A DNA stretch of 64,000 nt from G964291335 sp964291335 (GCA_964291335.2 OZ219748.1:1364001-1428000), one strand, 5' to 3'. Counted from the first letter of the stretch, positions 50,252 through 60,404 are shown. The notes: generated by a model not told the origin, from the sequence alone. A program made the numbers and translations.

Positions 50252-52096
50252 TCACTCGATGAACCGCAGGGTGTTGCCCCGCAGGCGCGGAGCGTAATAG
50301 GGCTGCCATTCAATATCGTCGGCCAGCCCATAGACGTACACCACCTCGAAGAAGGGCAGGAAGAAAGCCTGCTCGTAAGAGTAATCGGCGATTTCCTCCA
50401 TGGCTTTGGTCCGTTCCGGGCCTTCCGGAAGGGCGTTGGCTTCAGTTTTCCAGGCCTCGAAATCTGCGGAGCAGACCCGGCTGCTGCGGTTGAAGCAGCT
50501 GAGGCGGGAGTTGTTGAACCGCTGCATATCCAGGATTTCGTTGGAAGTGGCTATCTCGTAAGCGTGGGAGCTGACGTAGGCCGGGCCGGGCGGGTCCCGG
50601 TCGGCGCAGTCCATAGCTTCCTTGTAGTCAGGCTCGCTGGCGAAGCGGCCGCAGCCGGAAATCTGTATTTCCCGGGCTGCGCCCAGGTCGCCGTGGGAGT
50701 TCAGGTTGGCGTTGACGCCCACCTCCCGCCAGGACTGGATTACCGACTCCATAATTTCGAGGCCGCGGATGTTGGAGCCGGGGCGGGTGTTAATGTTGAT
50801 TTCGTTCTCCGGGTTATAACCGGCTTCTTCCAGCAGTTCGCGGGCCAGTTCCGGGTTATACTCCCAGGTTCGGGAGTTCTCTTCGGTAATGCCCACGGTC
50901 CCCATCATGGAAATGGCCTGGTGGCAGGGGATTTGGCCGTTGAAGAAGGAGTCCAGCATGGTCTGGCAGTCCACGGCGTGGGACAAGGCCTGCCGCACCT
51001 TCTGCTTGGCCAGTTCATCGTGGAAGACGGTGTCGAAGACCAGGGTATAAACCTCGGCGGTTTTGCCGCTGACCGTCTTGTTCACGGTTTCGGCTTCCTC
51101 GAAGCCGATGTCGGCGGCCCAGTGGGCCTCGCCGGTGCGAATCATGGCGGCGCGCACGGTGGCCTCCGGCCGGTAGGTATGGGTCAGGTACTGGATGCTG
51201 GGCGCCTGGGAGAACCAGTTCTCGTTGGGCAAGTAATCCTCATAGGCCTCAAACTCGGTGCTTACCCCCAGGGTGAATTCGGCAATCCGGTAAGGGCCGA
51301 AGCCGATGGTCATATTGGAACGCTCTTCTTCAGTGGCGTTCTCAAACCACTCCGGGTCCTGGAAATCGGCAAAGAGGGCGGTGCGCGGGTAGATGGGGCA
51401 AGGGTTGGGGCAGACGGCGTGCACCGTCAGGTCGTCGATTACCTGGGCGGTCATATCCGGGCCGGTCCAGGTAACCGAGGCGCTGGGGTTATCCGGGAAG
51501 CCGTTGTATTCGATGCCGTACTTGGCGGCGGCGGCGTTCCATGGGGCGCCATTATGGAACTTAACCCCCTCCCGGAGGTTGAACTGCCAGCGATTCAGGT
51601 CAACCTGCTCCCAGCTGTCCACGCCGGACAGGGGCACGATTTCGCTGGTGCGGTCATCCAGCCAGGTCAGGAAGTCGGTAACGAAGTCCTGGCAGCCCAT
51701 GCTGTGGATTTCGGCAGAACAGCCGTCGCTCCAGGCGCCGACGCCGGCCGGTTCAGCCTCGGTAACCACTATTGCGTGGTTCTTGGCGCTGACCGCCGGC
51801 GGTGGCGGCGTATCGGTCGGCTGCGGCATGGCGGTGGGCGTCGGGTCGGCGGCGGCGCTGTCGGAGCCGGCGTCGGTCGAGCTGACCGGCGTTGCCGTTG
51901 CCGGCACATCGGTGGCCTCGGGTATCATCTGGGGAGCAAAAGTTGCCGTGGGCGCTGGCGCCTCGGTAGCCGCTGCCGGCTGCGCTGCCGGTTCTTCCGC
52001 CGTGCCGCAGGCAACCGCCAACGCTGCCAGCAGGGGCAGCAGCGCCCAGAAGCGCCAGGTAAGTTTTCTGCTTGGTGGCAAGATGAATCCTCGCAC
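50252..52096 (-). CDS. family 5 solute-binding lipoprotein (peptide/oligo type), orphan
   Basis: 614 residues. The signal peptide has a lipobox ending VACG (LLAALAVACGTAEE), then a Thr/Pro/Ala linker of ~75 residues, then the SBP_bac_5 fold (RWQFNLREGVKFHNGAPWNAAA, GFGPYRIAEF, KVRQALSHAVDCQTMLDSFF, AISMMGTVGI, NPELARELLEEAGYNPE). Many extra Cys (SDGCSAEIHSMGC, CPNPCP) suggest disulfides in an extracytoplasmic protein. No permease or ATPase genes are nearby. GTG 52096 follows GGAGGG. Confidence 0.9.
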   Translation of the reverse strand: MRGFILPPSRKLTWRFWALLPLLAALAVACGTAEEPAAQPAAATEAPAPTATFAPQMIPEATDVPATATPVSSTDAGSDSAAADPTPTAMPQPTDTPPPPAVSAKNHAIVVTEAEPAGVGAWSDGCSAEIHSMGCQDFVTDFLTWLDDRTSEIVPLSGVDSWEQVDLNRWQFNLREGVKFHNGAPWNAAAAKYGIEYNGFPDNPSASVTWTGPDMTAQVIDDLTVHAVCPNPCPIYPRTALFADFQDPEWFENATEEERSNMTIGFGPYRIAEFTLGVSTEFEAYEDYLPNENWFSQAPSIQYLTHTYRPEATVRAAMIRTGEAHWAADIGFEEAETVNKTVSGKTAEVYTLVFDTVFHDELAKQKVRQALSHAVDCQTMLDSFFNGQIPCHQAISMMGTVGITEENSRTWEYNPELARELLEEAGYNPENEININTRPGSNIRGLEIMESVIQSWREVGVNANLNSHGDLGAAREIQISGCGRFASEPDYKEAMDCADRDPPGPAYVSSHAYEIATSNEILDMQRFNNSRLSCFNRSSRVCSADFEAWKTEANALPEGPERTKAMEEIADYSYEQAFFLPFFEVVYVYGLADDIEWQPYYAPRLRGNTLRFIE

Positions 52097-52508
52097 GATT
52101 TCCCTCCTGTTTGCTACGAATATCGTATTATATATTCCTTATCTATCCTTTTTCATCCACGCTCCTTTACCGGGTTTGCCGCTTCAACTACGTTGAGCAG
52201 TATGGAACCTTATAATACATAGAATTGAAAATGTCAAACCGGCCCGCCCGATGGCATGAAGCCGGTTTTCCGGGGTTAGCCGGCGCCGGAATGACGGCAG
52301 CCGGTTGACCGTCCGGCCAGTCAAAGGGGCGGCGCTGGCGTGGGGCCGGCGGCGGAACCGGAGCCGGTGAAGACAGCGGTAAGGGCGGGCGGCCCTGGCG
52401 TGGGGGCAAGCGGGGCAGCAAGGTTTCGGAGGGCGGGTTGCCGAATGCCCGCCCCCTGGCCGCCACAGAGATAGCCGGCCGCCGGCCCGGTGGCCGTTCA
52501 GCCGGGCG
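52097..52508. other. intergenic region upstream of the solute-binding protein
   Basis: AT-rich for about 130 bases (TATCGTATTATATATTCC, reverse-strand TATAAT-like words), fitting the promoter of the lipoprotein gene; the remainder is GC-rich without a gene. Confidence 0.4.
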
Positions 52509-53594
52509 CTAATCGAACAGTATGACGCTGCGGGCCACGCCGCCGCCCTTCATATCGGCGAAAGCCTCGTTCAGCTGCGCCAGCTTCAGACGCTGGGAAA
52601 CCAGCTCATCCAGCTTCAACCGGCCCTGAAGGTAAAACTCCACATAGCGGGGCATATCGGTGCGGAACCGGTTGGAACCCATGCTGCTGCCCTGGAGCTT
52701 CCGCTCCCGCCGCAGGAAGCCGCCGGCGTCAATCTCTAGCATGGTTCCCTCGGGAATCATCCCGATTACCGTAGCCGTGCCGCCGGGCCGCAGCATCTGG
52801 TAACATTGTTCGGCGGTTTCCTTCAGGCCGATGGCCTCAAAGGAATAATCCACCCCGTCGTCGGTCAAGTCCCGAATCTTCGCCACCACCTCGCCGCCGG
52901 AAGCGTCGATAACATCGGTGGCGCCAAACTCCCGAGCCATGGTCAACTTGGTCTCCACCGTATCCACGGCAATAATCCGCAAAGCCCCGGCCAGGGCGGC
53001 CCCCTGAATGCAGTTAAGCCCCACGCCGCCGCAGCCGACCACGGCCACGGAACTGCCGGGCTTTACCTGGGCGGTATTCAGCACTGCCCCCAGGCCGGTA
53101 GTGGCCCCGCAGCCGATGAGGGCCAGCTGTTCCATTGGCACGTCGTCCCGCACCTTAACGCAGGCGTTCTCGTGAACCAGCATTTGCTCGGCGTAAGACC
53201 CCAGCTGAGCCATTTGGGTGATGGCCTGACCTTGCTGACGCAGCCGGGGCGGCTGCTCCGGCGAGCGCACCACGTCGGTGCGCGAGCAAAGAACCGGCTG
53301 CCCCCGCAGACAGAACTCGCAGTGGCCGCAGAAGACGGACAGGCACATAATCACCGTATCGCCGGGTTTCAGGTAGGTTACCTGCTCCCCCACCGCCTCC
53401 ACCGTGCCGGCCGCTTCGTGGCCCAGAACCGCCGGCAGCTGAATGGTATAGCTGCCTTCCACATAATGCAGGTCGCTATGGCAAACGCCGCTGGCCCCGG
53501 TGCGTATCAACGCTTCCCGCGGCCCCGGCGAGTCCACTGCCACTTCTTCTACTGCCAGGGGGGTGTTAACCTCGCGTAAAACGGCTGCCTTCAT
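52509..53594 (-). CDS. zinc-dependent alcohol dehydrogenase (MDR family)
   Basis: 361 residues. The catalytic-zinc ligands are visible in GVCHSDLHY (Cys), LGHEAAGTVE (His) and the Cys of LIGCGATTGLG. The structural zinc loop is CGHCEFCLRGQPVLC. The NAD(P) fold is VAVVGCGGVGLNCIQGA. It resembles class-III/mycothiol-type or long-chain alcohol dehydrogenases; the substrate is not determinable. ATG 53594 follows GGAGG by eight bases, better than ATG 53600. Confidence 0.92.
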   Translation of the reverse strand: MKAAVLREVNTPLAVEEVAVDSPGPREALIRTGASGVCHSDLHYVEGSYTIQLPAVLGHEAAGTVEAVGEQVTYLKPGDTVIMCLSVFCGHCEFCLRGQPVLCSRTDVVRSPEQPPRLRQQGQAITQMAQLGSYAEQMLVHENACVKVRDDVPMEQLALIGCGATTGLGAVLNTAQVKPGSSVAVVGCGGVGLNCIQGAALAGALRIIAVDTVETKLTMAREFGATDVIDASGGEVVAKIRDLTDDGVDYSFEAIGLKETAEQCYQMLRPGGTATVIGMIPEGTMLEIDAGGFLRRERKLQGSSMGSNRFRTDMPRYVEFYLQGRLKLDELVSQRLKLAQLNEAFADMKGGGVARSVILFD

Positions 53595-54072
53595 CGCCAT
53601 ACCTCCAGAGTAATTTGTGGTTCACGTAACAGGGTTGGGGTACGCAAGCAGTTTTGCGATGGTTCCGGGTTGTCTTCGGCCTGCCGGGGCATTTTAGCAG
53701 AATAGAGGGGCGACGACGGCATTGCCCCTGTACCAGGTGGTCTATGTGCCAGGGGGCATTTCAGCAGAATAGAGGGGCGGCGATGGCAAGCCAGGCCCAG
53801 CCGGGGCGTATCAATGCCGGGGAGCCGCCGGCAGGGTTTCCGTTTGAGTTTCAAGACGGGTTATGCGGGTTTTCAGGGCAGCCTTTGGCTGTGGGTATTA
53901 CTCCGGTAGCCGGCGGGACGGCCAGCATACGTTCAGCCGGCCATTTTGTACGCTAATTGCCAAGAGAGGCATTGCCGAAAGGCCCTTGCGCCTTGCAGGG
54001 TGTCGGATGTCTTTGTATTATCTAAATGGGCTTACCCAAACAGAACCGTCGCTTCAGTATATGGGGGACGAC
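53595..54072. other. intergenic region with a 35-bp direct repeat
   Basis: GGGGCATTTTAGCAGAATAG (53686) and GGGGCATTTCAGCAGAATAG (53753) begin two copies of a ~35-bp sequence 67 bases apart. No gene is supported here. Confidence 0.5.
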
Positions 54073-54318
54073 ATGAAGCCCCATGTTTTCGCAGTAGAGT
54101 TGGAACCGGATGAAAGTGGCTGGCTGGTTACCTGCCCATCCCTTGAGCAGTACGCGGCCTATACCTGGGGGCGCACCGAAGCAGAAGCGCTGGCTAATAT
54201 CGGGGAAGTAATCGGGATGATTCTTGAGGAACTGGTTGAGAGCGGCGTTCCCACTCCGCAGGAAGCCGCCCGAAGCGACCTGGCCGGCAACCGGCAGCGT
54301 GTAGAAGTATCGGTCTAG
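54073..54318 (+). CDS. HicB-like (UPF0150) protein
   Basis: 81 residues: FAVELEPDESGWLVTCPSLEQYAAYTWGRTEAEALANIGEVI spans the HicB fold, followed by ELVESGVPTPQEAAR. ATG 54073 is preceded by GGGGGACG. No HicA neighbour; it faces a radical SAM gene convergently. Confidence 0.85.
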   Translation: MKPHVFAVELEPDESGWLVTCPSLEQYAAYTWGRTEAEALANIGEVIGMILEELVESGVPTPQEAARSDLAGNRQRVEVSV

Positions 54319-54340
54319 CGCGGTTGGGGGTTATTGACCA

Positions 54341-55285
54341 CTAAAACGGCGGCTTGAAACCGTCCTTGCCCTGCCCCAGTTCCAGGCCGTGTTCCGACAA
54401 TACATCCTCCAACACACTGAAGACCATCTGGTAATGCTCCAGGTATTCATCCTTGAAGGACGCTTGATTGCACTCCAGCTTTTCAGCGACCAGGTCAAGG
54501 GCCTTTTGCCGGGTGCCGGCGACGAATTTGCCACGGGTGAAATGAAAGGGCTGGGCAATAAACTTTTTGACGCCGGTAGCGACCAGACTGTCGGCAAAGG
54601 CGTAAGGGCTGGAGATGATTAGCAGGGGCGTCATGGTAATGCAGGCGCCAATGCCTGCGGCTTGTACTTGCTTGATAGCCTCCAGCCGAACCGGGTTTGC
54701 CGGGCAGAAAGGTTCGAAGGTACGCCGAATGTCCTCATCATCGGTGGTAACGGTCATATTGACCTGTACCCGTCCCCCGTTGGCCTCAATCCGGCGGAAC
54801 AGGTCAGCATCCCTGGTAACATCGGGGCTGCGGGTTTGCACCACCAGCCTGGGTTGATGCCCATCGGCCATTACTTCCAGCAGACGCCGGGTAAGCTGCA
54901 ACTCCCGCTCCACCGGCTGGTATGGGTCGGTAACGCTGCTCAGGTAAATCAGCTTGCCGTCCAGGGCGTCGGGCTTACGCTTCAGCCGATTTTGCAATAA
55001 CTCAACGGCATTCTCCTTGACCGAAACCCAATAGCCCCAACTGTCCCGCTTCGCAGCGTCGTGGCTGAAGAAAGCGGCGTAGCAGTAGGCACAGCCAAAG
55101 GAACAGCCGGAATAAGGGTTCAGGGTAAAGTCATAAGCGTCCATGAACCCGGTAGCGCGGGTGAGGATTTCCCGGGCCTGGATATAGCTGACTTTTACCC
55201 CGCCAATTCGTTCTGGCCTTAAAGGGGCTTCCGGCTGGTTTGCCCCGTCAGCAAAAAGGCTTAACTGAGGGCTTTCGGCGGCCAT
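54341..55285 (-). CDS. radical SAM protein, spore photoproduct lyase-like family
   Basis: 314 residues. The 4Fe-4S motif is GCSFGCAYCYA near residue 60. LIYLSSVTDPYQPVERELQLTRR, VVQTRSPDVTRDADLF and VNMTVTTDDEDIRRTFEP are typical of Rv2578c/SPL-like radical SAM proteins. It generates a 5'-deoxyadenosyl radical; the target is unknown. It lies 50 bases downstream of a methyltransferase in the same direction, so they probably form an operon. Confidence 0.88.
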   Translation of the reverse strand: MAAESPQLSLFADGANQPEAPLRPERIGGVKVSYIQAREILTRATGFMDAYDFTLNPYSGCSFGCAYCYAAFFSHDAAKRDSWGYWVSVKENAVELLQNRLKRKPDALDGKLIYLSSVTDPYQPVERELQLTRRLLEVMADGHQPRLVVQTRSPDVTRDADLFRRIEANGGRVQVNMTVTTDDEDIRRTFEPFCPANPVRLEAIKQVQAAGIGACITMTPLLIISSPYAFADSLVATGVKKFIAQPFHFTRGKFVAGTRQKALDLVAEKLECNQASFKDEYLEHYQMVFSVLEDVLSEHGLELGQGKDGFKPPF

Positions 55286-55335
55286 AATTTTCAGCTGCCC
55301 CCTTATTACCTGAGGCTACCAGCCCGGTAAAGCCA

Positions 55336-56313
55336 TCAGAAGGGTAGGTCATCTATTTCCGTGGATGGCGTCAACATATATATTGAACCTTGAGCCTCAA
55401 AACGATAGGTAACAAAAGCGGTGGGGTGGCTGGTTAAATACCCTCTGGCAAAGCCGTCCTCATATGGCAGAACCTTTTGGGCTATATATTCATTATATAG
55501 CTTTTTCCGAAATTCGGACGCTCTTTCGAAATCTCCGTATAATGAGAATTGCTCTTGCGAGGGAAATACAGTCGTAAGAGATTCACCGTACCAGTTTTTC
55601 TCAGGTACAAAGGCGTTACCGCTTGCCCCTGGATGGCAGGTAACCAGAACCACTTCGGGGTTGCTATTACTGATTTTAAGAGAGGTTTTTTGCTTTAACT
55701 CCTTTGCAGTTTTTGCATATGCCACGTGCAGCAAGCTAAACCAAAGTACATTCTCCTGCTTTTGTATCTGGTCAGACTCTATATACTGCATCAGCTTACT
55801 GGCTTCCCTGACGCTATCAAGCGCAGGATAATTGTTTATTTCCTCGATGAAAGCGTCCCATAGCTTAGCCCCCATTTCGGTCATGGCGCGGGCTGGGTCG
55901 CTGGCCCGAATAGTTATCTGAGGGCATCTGATATGCTTATCCAAAGCTTCTGATGCAGCCAGCAGCAAGGCGAACCGCATTGCCCCTTGCCCGCAGCCAA
56001 TATCGTAAACGCAAAGGTCTCCCTTCCCGCTCATCAAAGGGTTCACTGCAACGGGTATCTTTTGGATTAACGAATACGCCATATTGATATGGCTCGGTTG
56101 ATACCATACCGGGTAGTAAAAAGAATCCCATTCGTTATAAATGGGCATAGTTCCATTTTGCAGACCCTCGCATGCTTTAAGCACGTGTATTATTGCCTGC
56201 GCAACTTGTTCTTGGGGGATCCTTTTAGTCAGCTCCGGCAAGCGTTGCTCAGCAACACTGGCCAATGATGTATCCAGCGCTTCTATTAGGGCCAAGAGTT
56301 TCTTTTCCTGCAT
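55336..56313 (-). CDS. class I SAM-dependent methyltransferase-like protein, uncharacterised
   Basis: 325 residues, lower GC than neighbours. The SAM site is CVYDIGCGQGAMRFALLLAA near residue 105, and VVLVTCHPGASG may be the post-motif strand. The region YNEWDSFYYPVWYQPSHINMA upstream of the SAM site recalls rRNA or tRNA methyltransferases of the Rsm22 type only faintly. AGGAGG lies 13 bases before ATG 56313; TTG 56346 is the longer option. Base composition suggests transfer, together with the downstream radical SAM gene. Confidence 0.7.
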   Translation of the reverse strand: MQEKKLLALIEALDTSLASVAEQRLPELTKRIPQEQVAQAIIHVLKACEGLQNGTMPIYNEWDSFYYPVWYQPSHINMAYSLIQKIPVAVNPLMSGKGDLCVYDIGCGQGAMRFALLLAASEALDKHIRCPQITIRASDPARAMTEMGAKLWDAFIEEINNYPALDSVREASKLMQYIESDQIQKQENVLWFSLLHVAYAKTAKELKQKTSLKISNSNPEVVLVTCHPGASGNAFVPEKNWYGESLTTVFPSQEQFSLYGDFERASEFRKKLYNEYIAQKVLPYEDGFARGYLTSHPTAFVTYRFEAQGSIYMLTPSTEIDDLPF

Positions 56314-56473
56314 TTTGCAGTCCGTTCCTCCTGAAGTCTTACCCAAATAATAGAGTTCACAGCGGGACTGGTCAAACCCTTGCGGTCACCCCCCATCCCC
56401 TCCCCCCATATGCTACAATAACCCCCAGCTTTGCCTTGCCGTTGTTCCGGTTTGGCCTGGCGGGAGGGGGTTT

Positions 56474-57340
56474 ATGGCCGGCAATCGGGTTGCGGTGGGA
56501 AACGTGGAAATTGTTTCCCTGTCCGACGGTTTTCTGGAGTTCGATTTGTGCAACTTCTTCCCCAACCACCAGTCGGAGGCGGAGTGGCAGGGTTACCGGC
56601 AGCATCTGGTAGATGGAAACAAGGTTCGGTTTAACCTGGCCTCTTACCTCATCCGCTCCGGGGGGCGCACCGTGCTGGTGGATACCGGGATGGGCGCCCG
56701 TCCCGCCGCTGCGCCGGATGTTCCCTGGGGGCAGTTGCTGAACGACTTTCAGGCCCACGGGCTGCGCACCGATGAGGTGGATCTGGTGGCGCTGACGCAC
56801 CTGCATCGGGACCACGTGGGCTGGAACCTGATGCCCCCGGCGGAGGAGGGCGGCCGGTATGTGCCTACCTTCGCCAACGCCCGCTACTGGCTTAGTGTTA
56901 AAGACTGGGAGGCCTGCCACGACCCGGAAGTAATGCCGGCCCGTTTCCCCAACGCCGCCGCCGCCGTCTGGCCGCTGGAGGAGTTGGGCCTGATTGAGTT
57001 TATGGACGGTGAGCAGGCTTTGACCGATGAGTTGACGGCCTTCCCCACGCCGGGCCATACCCCCGGCCACATGAGCATCATGGTTAACTCCCAGGGGGAA
57101 CGGGCCATCATTCTGGGCGATGCAATCCATAATCAGGCCCAGGTTAACGAAACCCATTGGGCGTCGCGGGCCGATATGGACCCGGAGCAAACCATCATTA
57201 CCCGCCGCCGGTTGATGGAACGGCTGGAGACGGAGAATATTCTGGGCATCATCGGCCACTTTCCCTATCCGGGTTTTGGCCGGGTAGTGCGCGCTCAGGG
57301 TCGCCGTTACTGGCAGGCGCTCCAGCCAACCGGGGCGTGA
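56474..57340 (+). CDS. metallo-beta-lactamase-fold hydrolase
   Basis: 288 residues with the MBL motifs: VLVDTGMG, the metal-binding HLHRDHVGWN, the GHTPGHMS histidine, the bridging Asp in ILGDAIHNQ, and the final His in GHFPYPGFGR. It is similar to quorum-lactonase/glyoxalase-II-like secondary-metabolite hydrolases. GGGAGGGGG precedes the ATG. Probably cotranscribed with the LLM gene 86 bases downstream. Confidence 0.9.
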   Translation: MAGNRVAVGNVEIVSLSDGFLEFDLCNFFPNHQSEAEWQGYRQHLVDGNKVRFNLASYLIRSGGRTVLVDTGMGARPAAAPDVPWGQLLNDFQAHGLRTDEVDLVALTHLHRDHVGWNLMPPAEEGGRYVPTFANARYWLSVKDWEACHDPEVMPARFPNAAAAVWPLEELGLIEFMDGEQALTDELTAFPTPGHTPGHMSIMVNSQGERAIILGDAIHNQAQVNETHWASRADMDPEQTIITRRRLMERLETENILGIIGHFPYPGFGRVVRAQGRRYWQALQPTGA

Positions 57341-57425
57341 GCGAGCCGTACGGGGCCTGCCCCCGCCGACTGACCGAGCCGGCCTGGCCGGTTGATATTC
57401 CGGAAATCAGCAAAGGTGAAAACAG

Positions 57426-58478
57426 ATGAAATTTGGCCTCTTCCATTCAGTGCAGCTGCCCGACCCGTCCCGGCAGAACCAATACTACCGCGAGGCGCTG
57501 GAACAGGTGCTGTGGGCCGAGCAGCTGGGCTACGAATCGGTCTGGATGACCGAGCATCACTTCTCCCGGCATGGTATCGTATCGGCTTCCCTGTCGGTGC
57601 TGGCTTACCTGGCCGGCCTTACCAGTTCCATCCGGCTGGCTACCGCCGTTACGGTTCTGCCCTTCCATAACCCCATTCAGATTGCCGAAGAAGCGGCTAC
57701 TGTGGACCTGCTGAGCAATGGGCGGCTGGACCTGGGCGTGGGGCGGGGCTACCAATGGGGGGAGTTCCACAAGCTGAACATCCCGATGGAGGAGGCTGAC
57801 CGCCGGTTTCAGGAGTCGATCGGGGTGATGACCCGGGCCTGGACCAGCCAGGAGCCTTTTGACCACCGGGGTGAGTTCTGGACGTTTAACGATATGACGG
57901 TGCTGCCGCGTCCGGTGCAGCAGCCCCACCCGCCCTTGTGGGTGGCCGCCGCCAGTCCCGGCAGCATGGATCGCATCGCCCAGCATGGCTGGAACCTGCT
58001 GGTGGGCCAGGGTATTACCTATGAGCAGGTGGGCGAGCAGGTGGCGTACTTTAAGGGGGCGGTGGGTGAAACCGGCGCCGACTTTGACCCGGACCGGGTT
58101 AAGGTGGCGCGGGCCATGTACACGGCGCCCACCGAGAAACAGGTTCGGCAGGATGCCGAGGAGCCTTTTATGTGGTTCAAGACTACCGGCGATGCGGTGG
58201 GGGCGCCGCCGGAACGCCGCGGGGAGTTGCTGCCGGAGAATTTTCAGGCCTACCGCCGTCGCTTTGCCGCCGAGACTACCTTCAGCTTTGATGAGCTGAC
58301 AGAGAAGGTTATTCTCTTCGGCACCCCTGAGCAGGTGGGCGAGCGGGTGGAGCGGCTGCAAAAGGCGGGCGTTAGCAGCATCATCTTCTTCGCCAATTAC
58401 GGCGGTATTGAAAGTCAGAAAGTGAAGGATTCCCTGGAGTTGTTCGCCACGGAGGTGCTGCCCCACTTTCAGGATTAG
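57426..58478 (+). CDS. LLM-class flavin-dependent oxidoreductase
   Basis: 350 residues of the luciferase-like TIM barrel: FGLFHSVQLPDPSRQN, GYESVWMTEHHFSRHGI, IRLATAVTVLPFHNPIQIAEEAAT, GRLDLGVGRGYQWGEF, PHPPLWVAAASPGSMD, FGTPEQVGERVERLQKAGV. It uses FMN or F420 for monooxygenation or hydride transfer; the substrate is unknown. Confidence 0.93.
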   Translation: MKFGLFHSVQLPDPSRQNQYYREALEQVLWAEQLGYESVWMTEHHFSRHGIVSASLSVLAYLAGLTSSIRLATAVTVLPFHNPIQIAEEAATVDLLSNGRLDLGVGRGYQWGEFHKLNIPMEEADRRFQESIGVMTRAWTSQEPFDHRGEFWTFNDMTVLPRPVQQPHPPLWVAAASPGSMDRIAQHGWNLLVGQGITYEQVGEQVAYFKGAVGETGADFDPDRVKVARAMYTAPTEKQVRQDAEEPFMWFKTTGDAVGAPPERRGELLPENFQAYRRRFAAETTFSFDELTEKVILFGTPEQVGERVERLQKAGVSSIIFFANYGGIESQKVKDSLELFATEVLPHFQD

Positions 58479-58794
58479 GTTCAGCCTGGGGCATACCGGC
58501 AAGGGCGTACGACGGCCGGCGTACCGGTCGGCTTCCCGGCCCTGGCCCGGCGTTCCGGAAAGGCCGGGCGGTCGGTACAACGGCGGATAGTTGGCGTCCG
58601 GTTCTTTCGCTTGGGAAAACGGGCTGCCGGGCCGCCCGTTTTCCGGAAAGGCGAAAAGGCCGGCTCCGGCGGTCTGCCAGCTTATCGGCCGGGGCTGCCA
58701 GTGGGCTGCCGACTATACCGGGTTGAGAGTTTGCCGGCTTGCCGTCCGGGGTAACCAAGAATACTGGCGTTGAAGGCCCAGGTTGGCAGCCGAT

Positions 58795-59580
58795 ATGAAT
58801 TCCCCGGTTTCCCGAACCCGCAGGGTATTGCCGCGACCGCAGCCGGGAAGTTGGCCGGCCCACGGGCGAGAGTTGGCGCTGTACCTGGGGCTTTACCTGG
58901 GCTACCTGGCGGTTCGAGCCCTGACGCCGGAAGGGGATGCGCTGGCCCTGGCTAATGCCCGGCGGATAGTCGCGCTGGAGAAATCCCTGGGCCTGTTTTA
59001 TGAGCCAGTCTGGCAGCAGTGGGCCCTGACCAACGCTCAGGCGCTGGTAACCGTCATGGGCTGGGTTTACGTCATCACCTACTGGCCGGTCATTCTGCTG
59101 GCGGCCCTGCTGTTGTACCTTTTCCGCCGCGCCGATTACCGCCGCTACCGCCGCCTGATGGTGGCGCACCTGTGCCTGGCCCTGACGGTATTTGCCTGGT
59201 TTCCGCTGGCGCCGCCCTTCAAGACCGATTACCTGGTTGATACCATTGGGCTGCTGGGCCCCGGGTTTTATGGCGGGCCGGCCATGACCCAAATCTACAA
59301 TACCAATGCTGCCATGCCCAGCCTGCACTTTGGCTGGTCGGTCATCTTTGGCTGGCTTTTCCTGCGGGAACTGCCGGGGTGGTACAAGCTGGCTGGCCCG
59401 GCCTACCCGCTGTTAACGCTGGCGGCCATAATCATCACCGGCAACCACTACATCGTCGATGCGGTGGCCGGCACTGCGCTGATTGGGGCAGCGTGGATGG
59501 TTCTGGCAGCTTTGCGCCGTTGGCGCAAGATAGCCGTCCGCAGCTGCCGGCGAGCGACCGTAAAGGCTGCGCCGGATTGA
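58795..59580 (+). CDS. PAP2-type membrane phosphatase/inositolphosphotransferase-like protein
   Basis: 261 residues, five to six membrane helices. The phosphatase-like motif 2 and 3 equivalents are NAAMPSLHFGWSVIFGW and GNHYIVDAVAGTALI. It resembles the Aur1/Ipt1-like branch of PAP2, which transfers or hydrolyses lipid-linked phosphates. ATG 58795 is chosen; TTG 58783 is possible. Confidence 0.87.
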   Translation: MNSPVSRTRRVLPRPQPGSWPAHGRELALYLGLYLGYLAVRALTPEGDALALANARRIVALEKSLGLFYEPVWQQWALTNAQALVTVMGWVYVITYWPVILLAALLLYLFRRADYRRYRRLMVAHLCLALTVFAWFPLAPPFKTDYLVDTIGLLGPGFYGGPAMTQIYNTNAAMPSLHFGWSVIFGWLFLRELPGWYKLAGPAYPLLTLAAIIITGNHYIVDAVAGTALIGAAWMVLAALRRWRKIAVRSCRRATVKAAPD

Positions 59581-59837
59581 TGCGGGGCAGGCGTCAGGGC
59601 TGAATTACCGCGGACTGCCCGGGCAAAGCGTCCGCTTCCCGGAAGGGTCAGGCCCACTTTGGAAAGACGCTGCCCGGAGTAGCCCAGGGGATTTGGCGGG
59701 ACGGGGCGCCGGCGCTGTAAAACACGCCGGCGCTGACGAAGCGGACGTTAACCGTGCAGCTCAATCCCGGGGGAAGTACCCTGGTTTGGCAAAGCCATGC
59801 CGCAGGCAGGGGGGAACCGGCGGAACGTTGGCCGAGG

Positions 59838-60026
59838 TTACTTGCGCCGGGAATCGTCGGGATGCGCTGCCGAAGGTGGGGGTTCAGCAAAGGGCTTTCC
59901 TTCCCGCTGGGCGGCCTGCATCCGTTCATACCAGGCTAGCCACTCCTGGTTAACCTCCTGGCGTATCCGTTCTGCGGCTTCCTGCTGTTTTCGCTGTTCC
60001 CTTTCGCGCAACCATTGTGCCAGCAT
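59838..60026 (-). pseudogene. duplicated C-terminal fragment (copy D), 62 codons
   Basis: Encodes MLAQWLREREQRKQQEAAE through PDDSRRK, the cytosolic end of the 60700-61140 protein. GGAGGCAGCT precedes its ATG, so it could be translated. Confidence 0.6.
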
Positions 60027-60135
60027 AGCTGCCTCCAGAATCAGTCAGGTACTGGCCGCCAGGTTCAGGATGCTGGCGGTCATTCGGCTGGGTATGCCGC
60101 AGGCAGGGGGGAACCGGCGGAACGTTGGCCGAGGT

Positions 60136-60365
60136 TATTTGCGCCGGGAATCGTCGGGGTGCGCTGCCGAGGGTGGGGGTTCAGCAAAGGGCTTTCCTTC
60201 CCGCTGGGCGGCCTGCATCCGTTCATACCAGGCGCGCCATTGCCGGTCAATCCGTTCTGCGGCTTCCTGCTGTTTTCGCTGTTCCCTGTGCCAGCATAGC
60301 TGCCTCCAGAATCAGGTAGGTACTGGCCGCCAGGTTCAGGATGCTGGCGGTCATTCGGCTGGGTA
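60136..60365 (-). pseudogene. duplicated C-terminal fragment (copy C), frame-broken
   Basis: Homologous to the other copies but lacks about 25 bases, including the coding for the WLRERE segment, so the frame is lost. Confidence 0.7.
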
Positions 60366-60404
60366 TGTCGCAGGCAGGGGGAACCGGCGGAACGTTGGCC
60401 GAGG

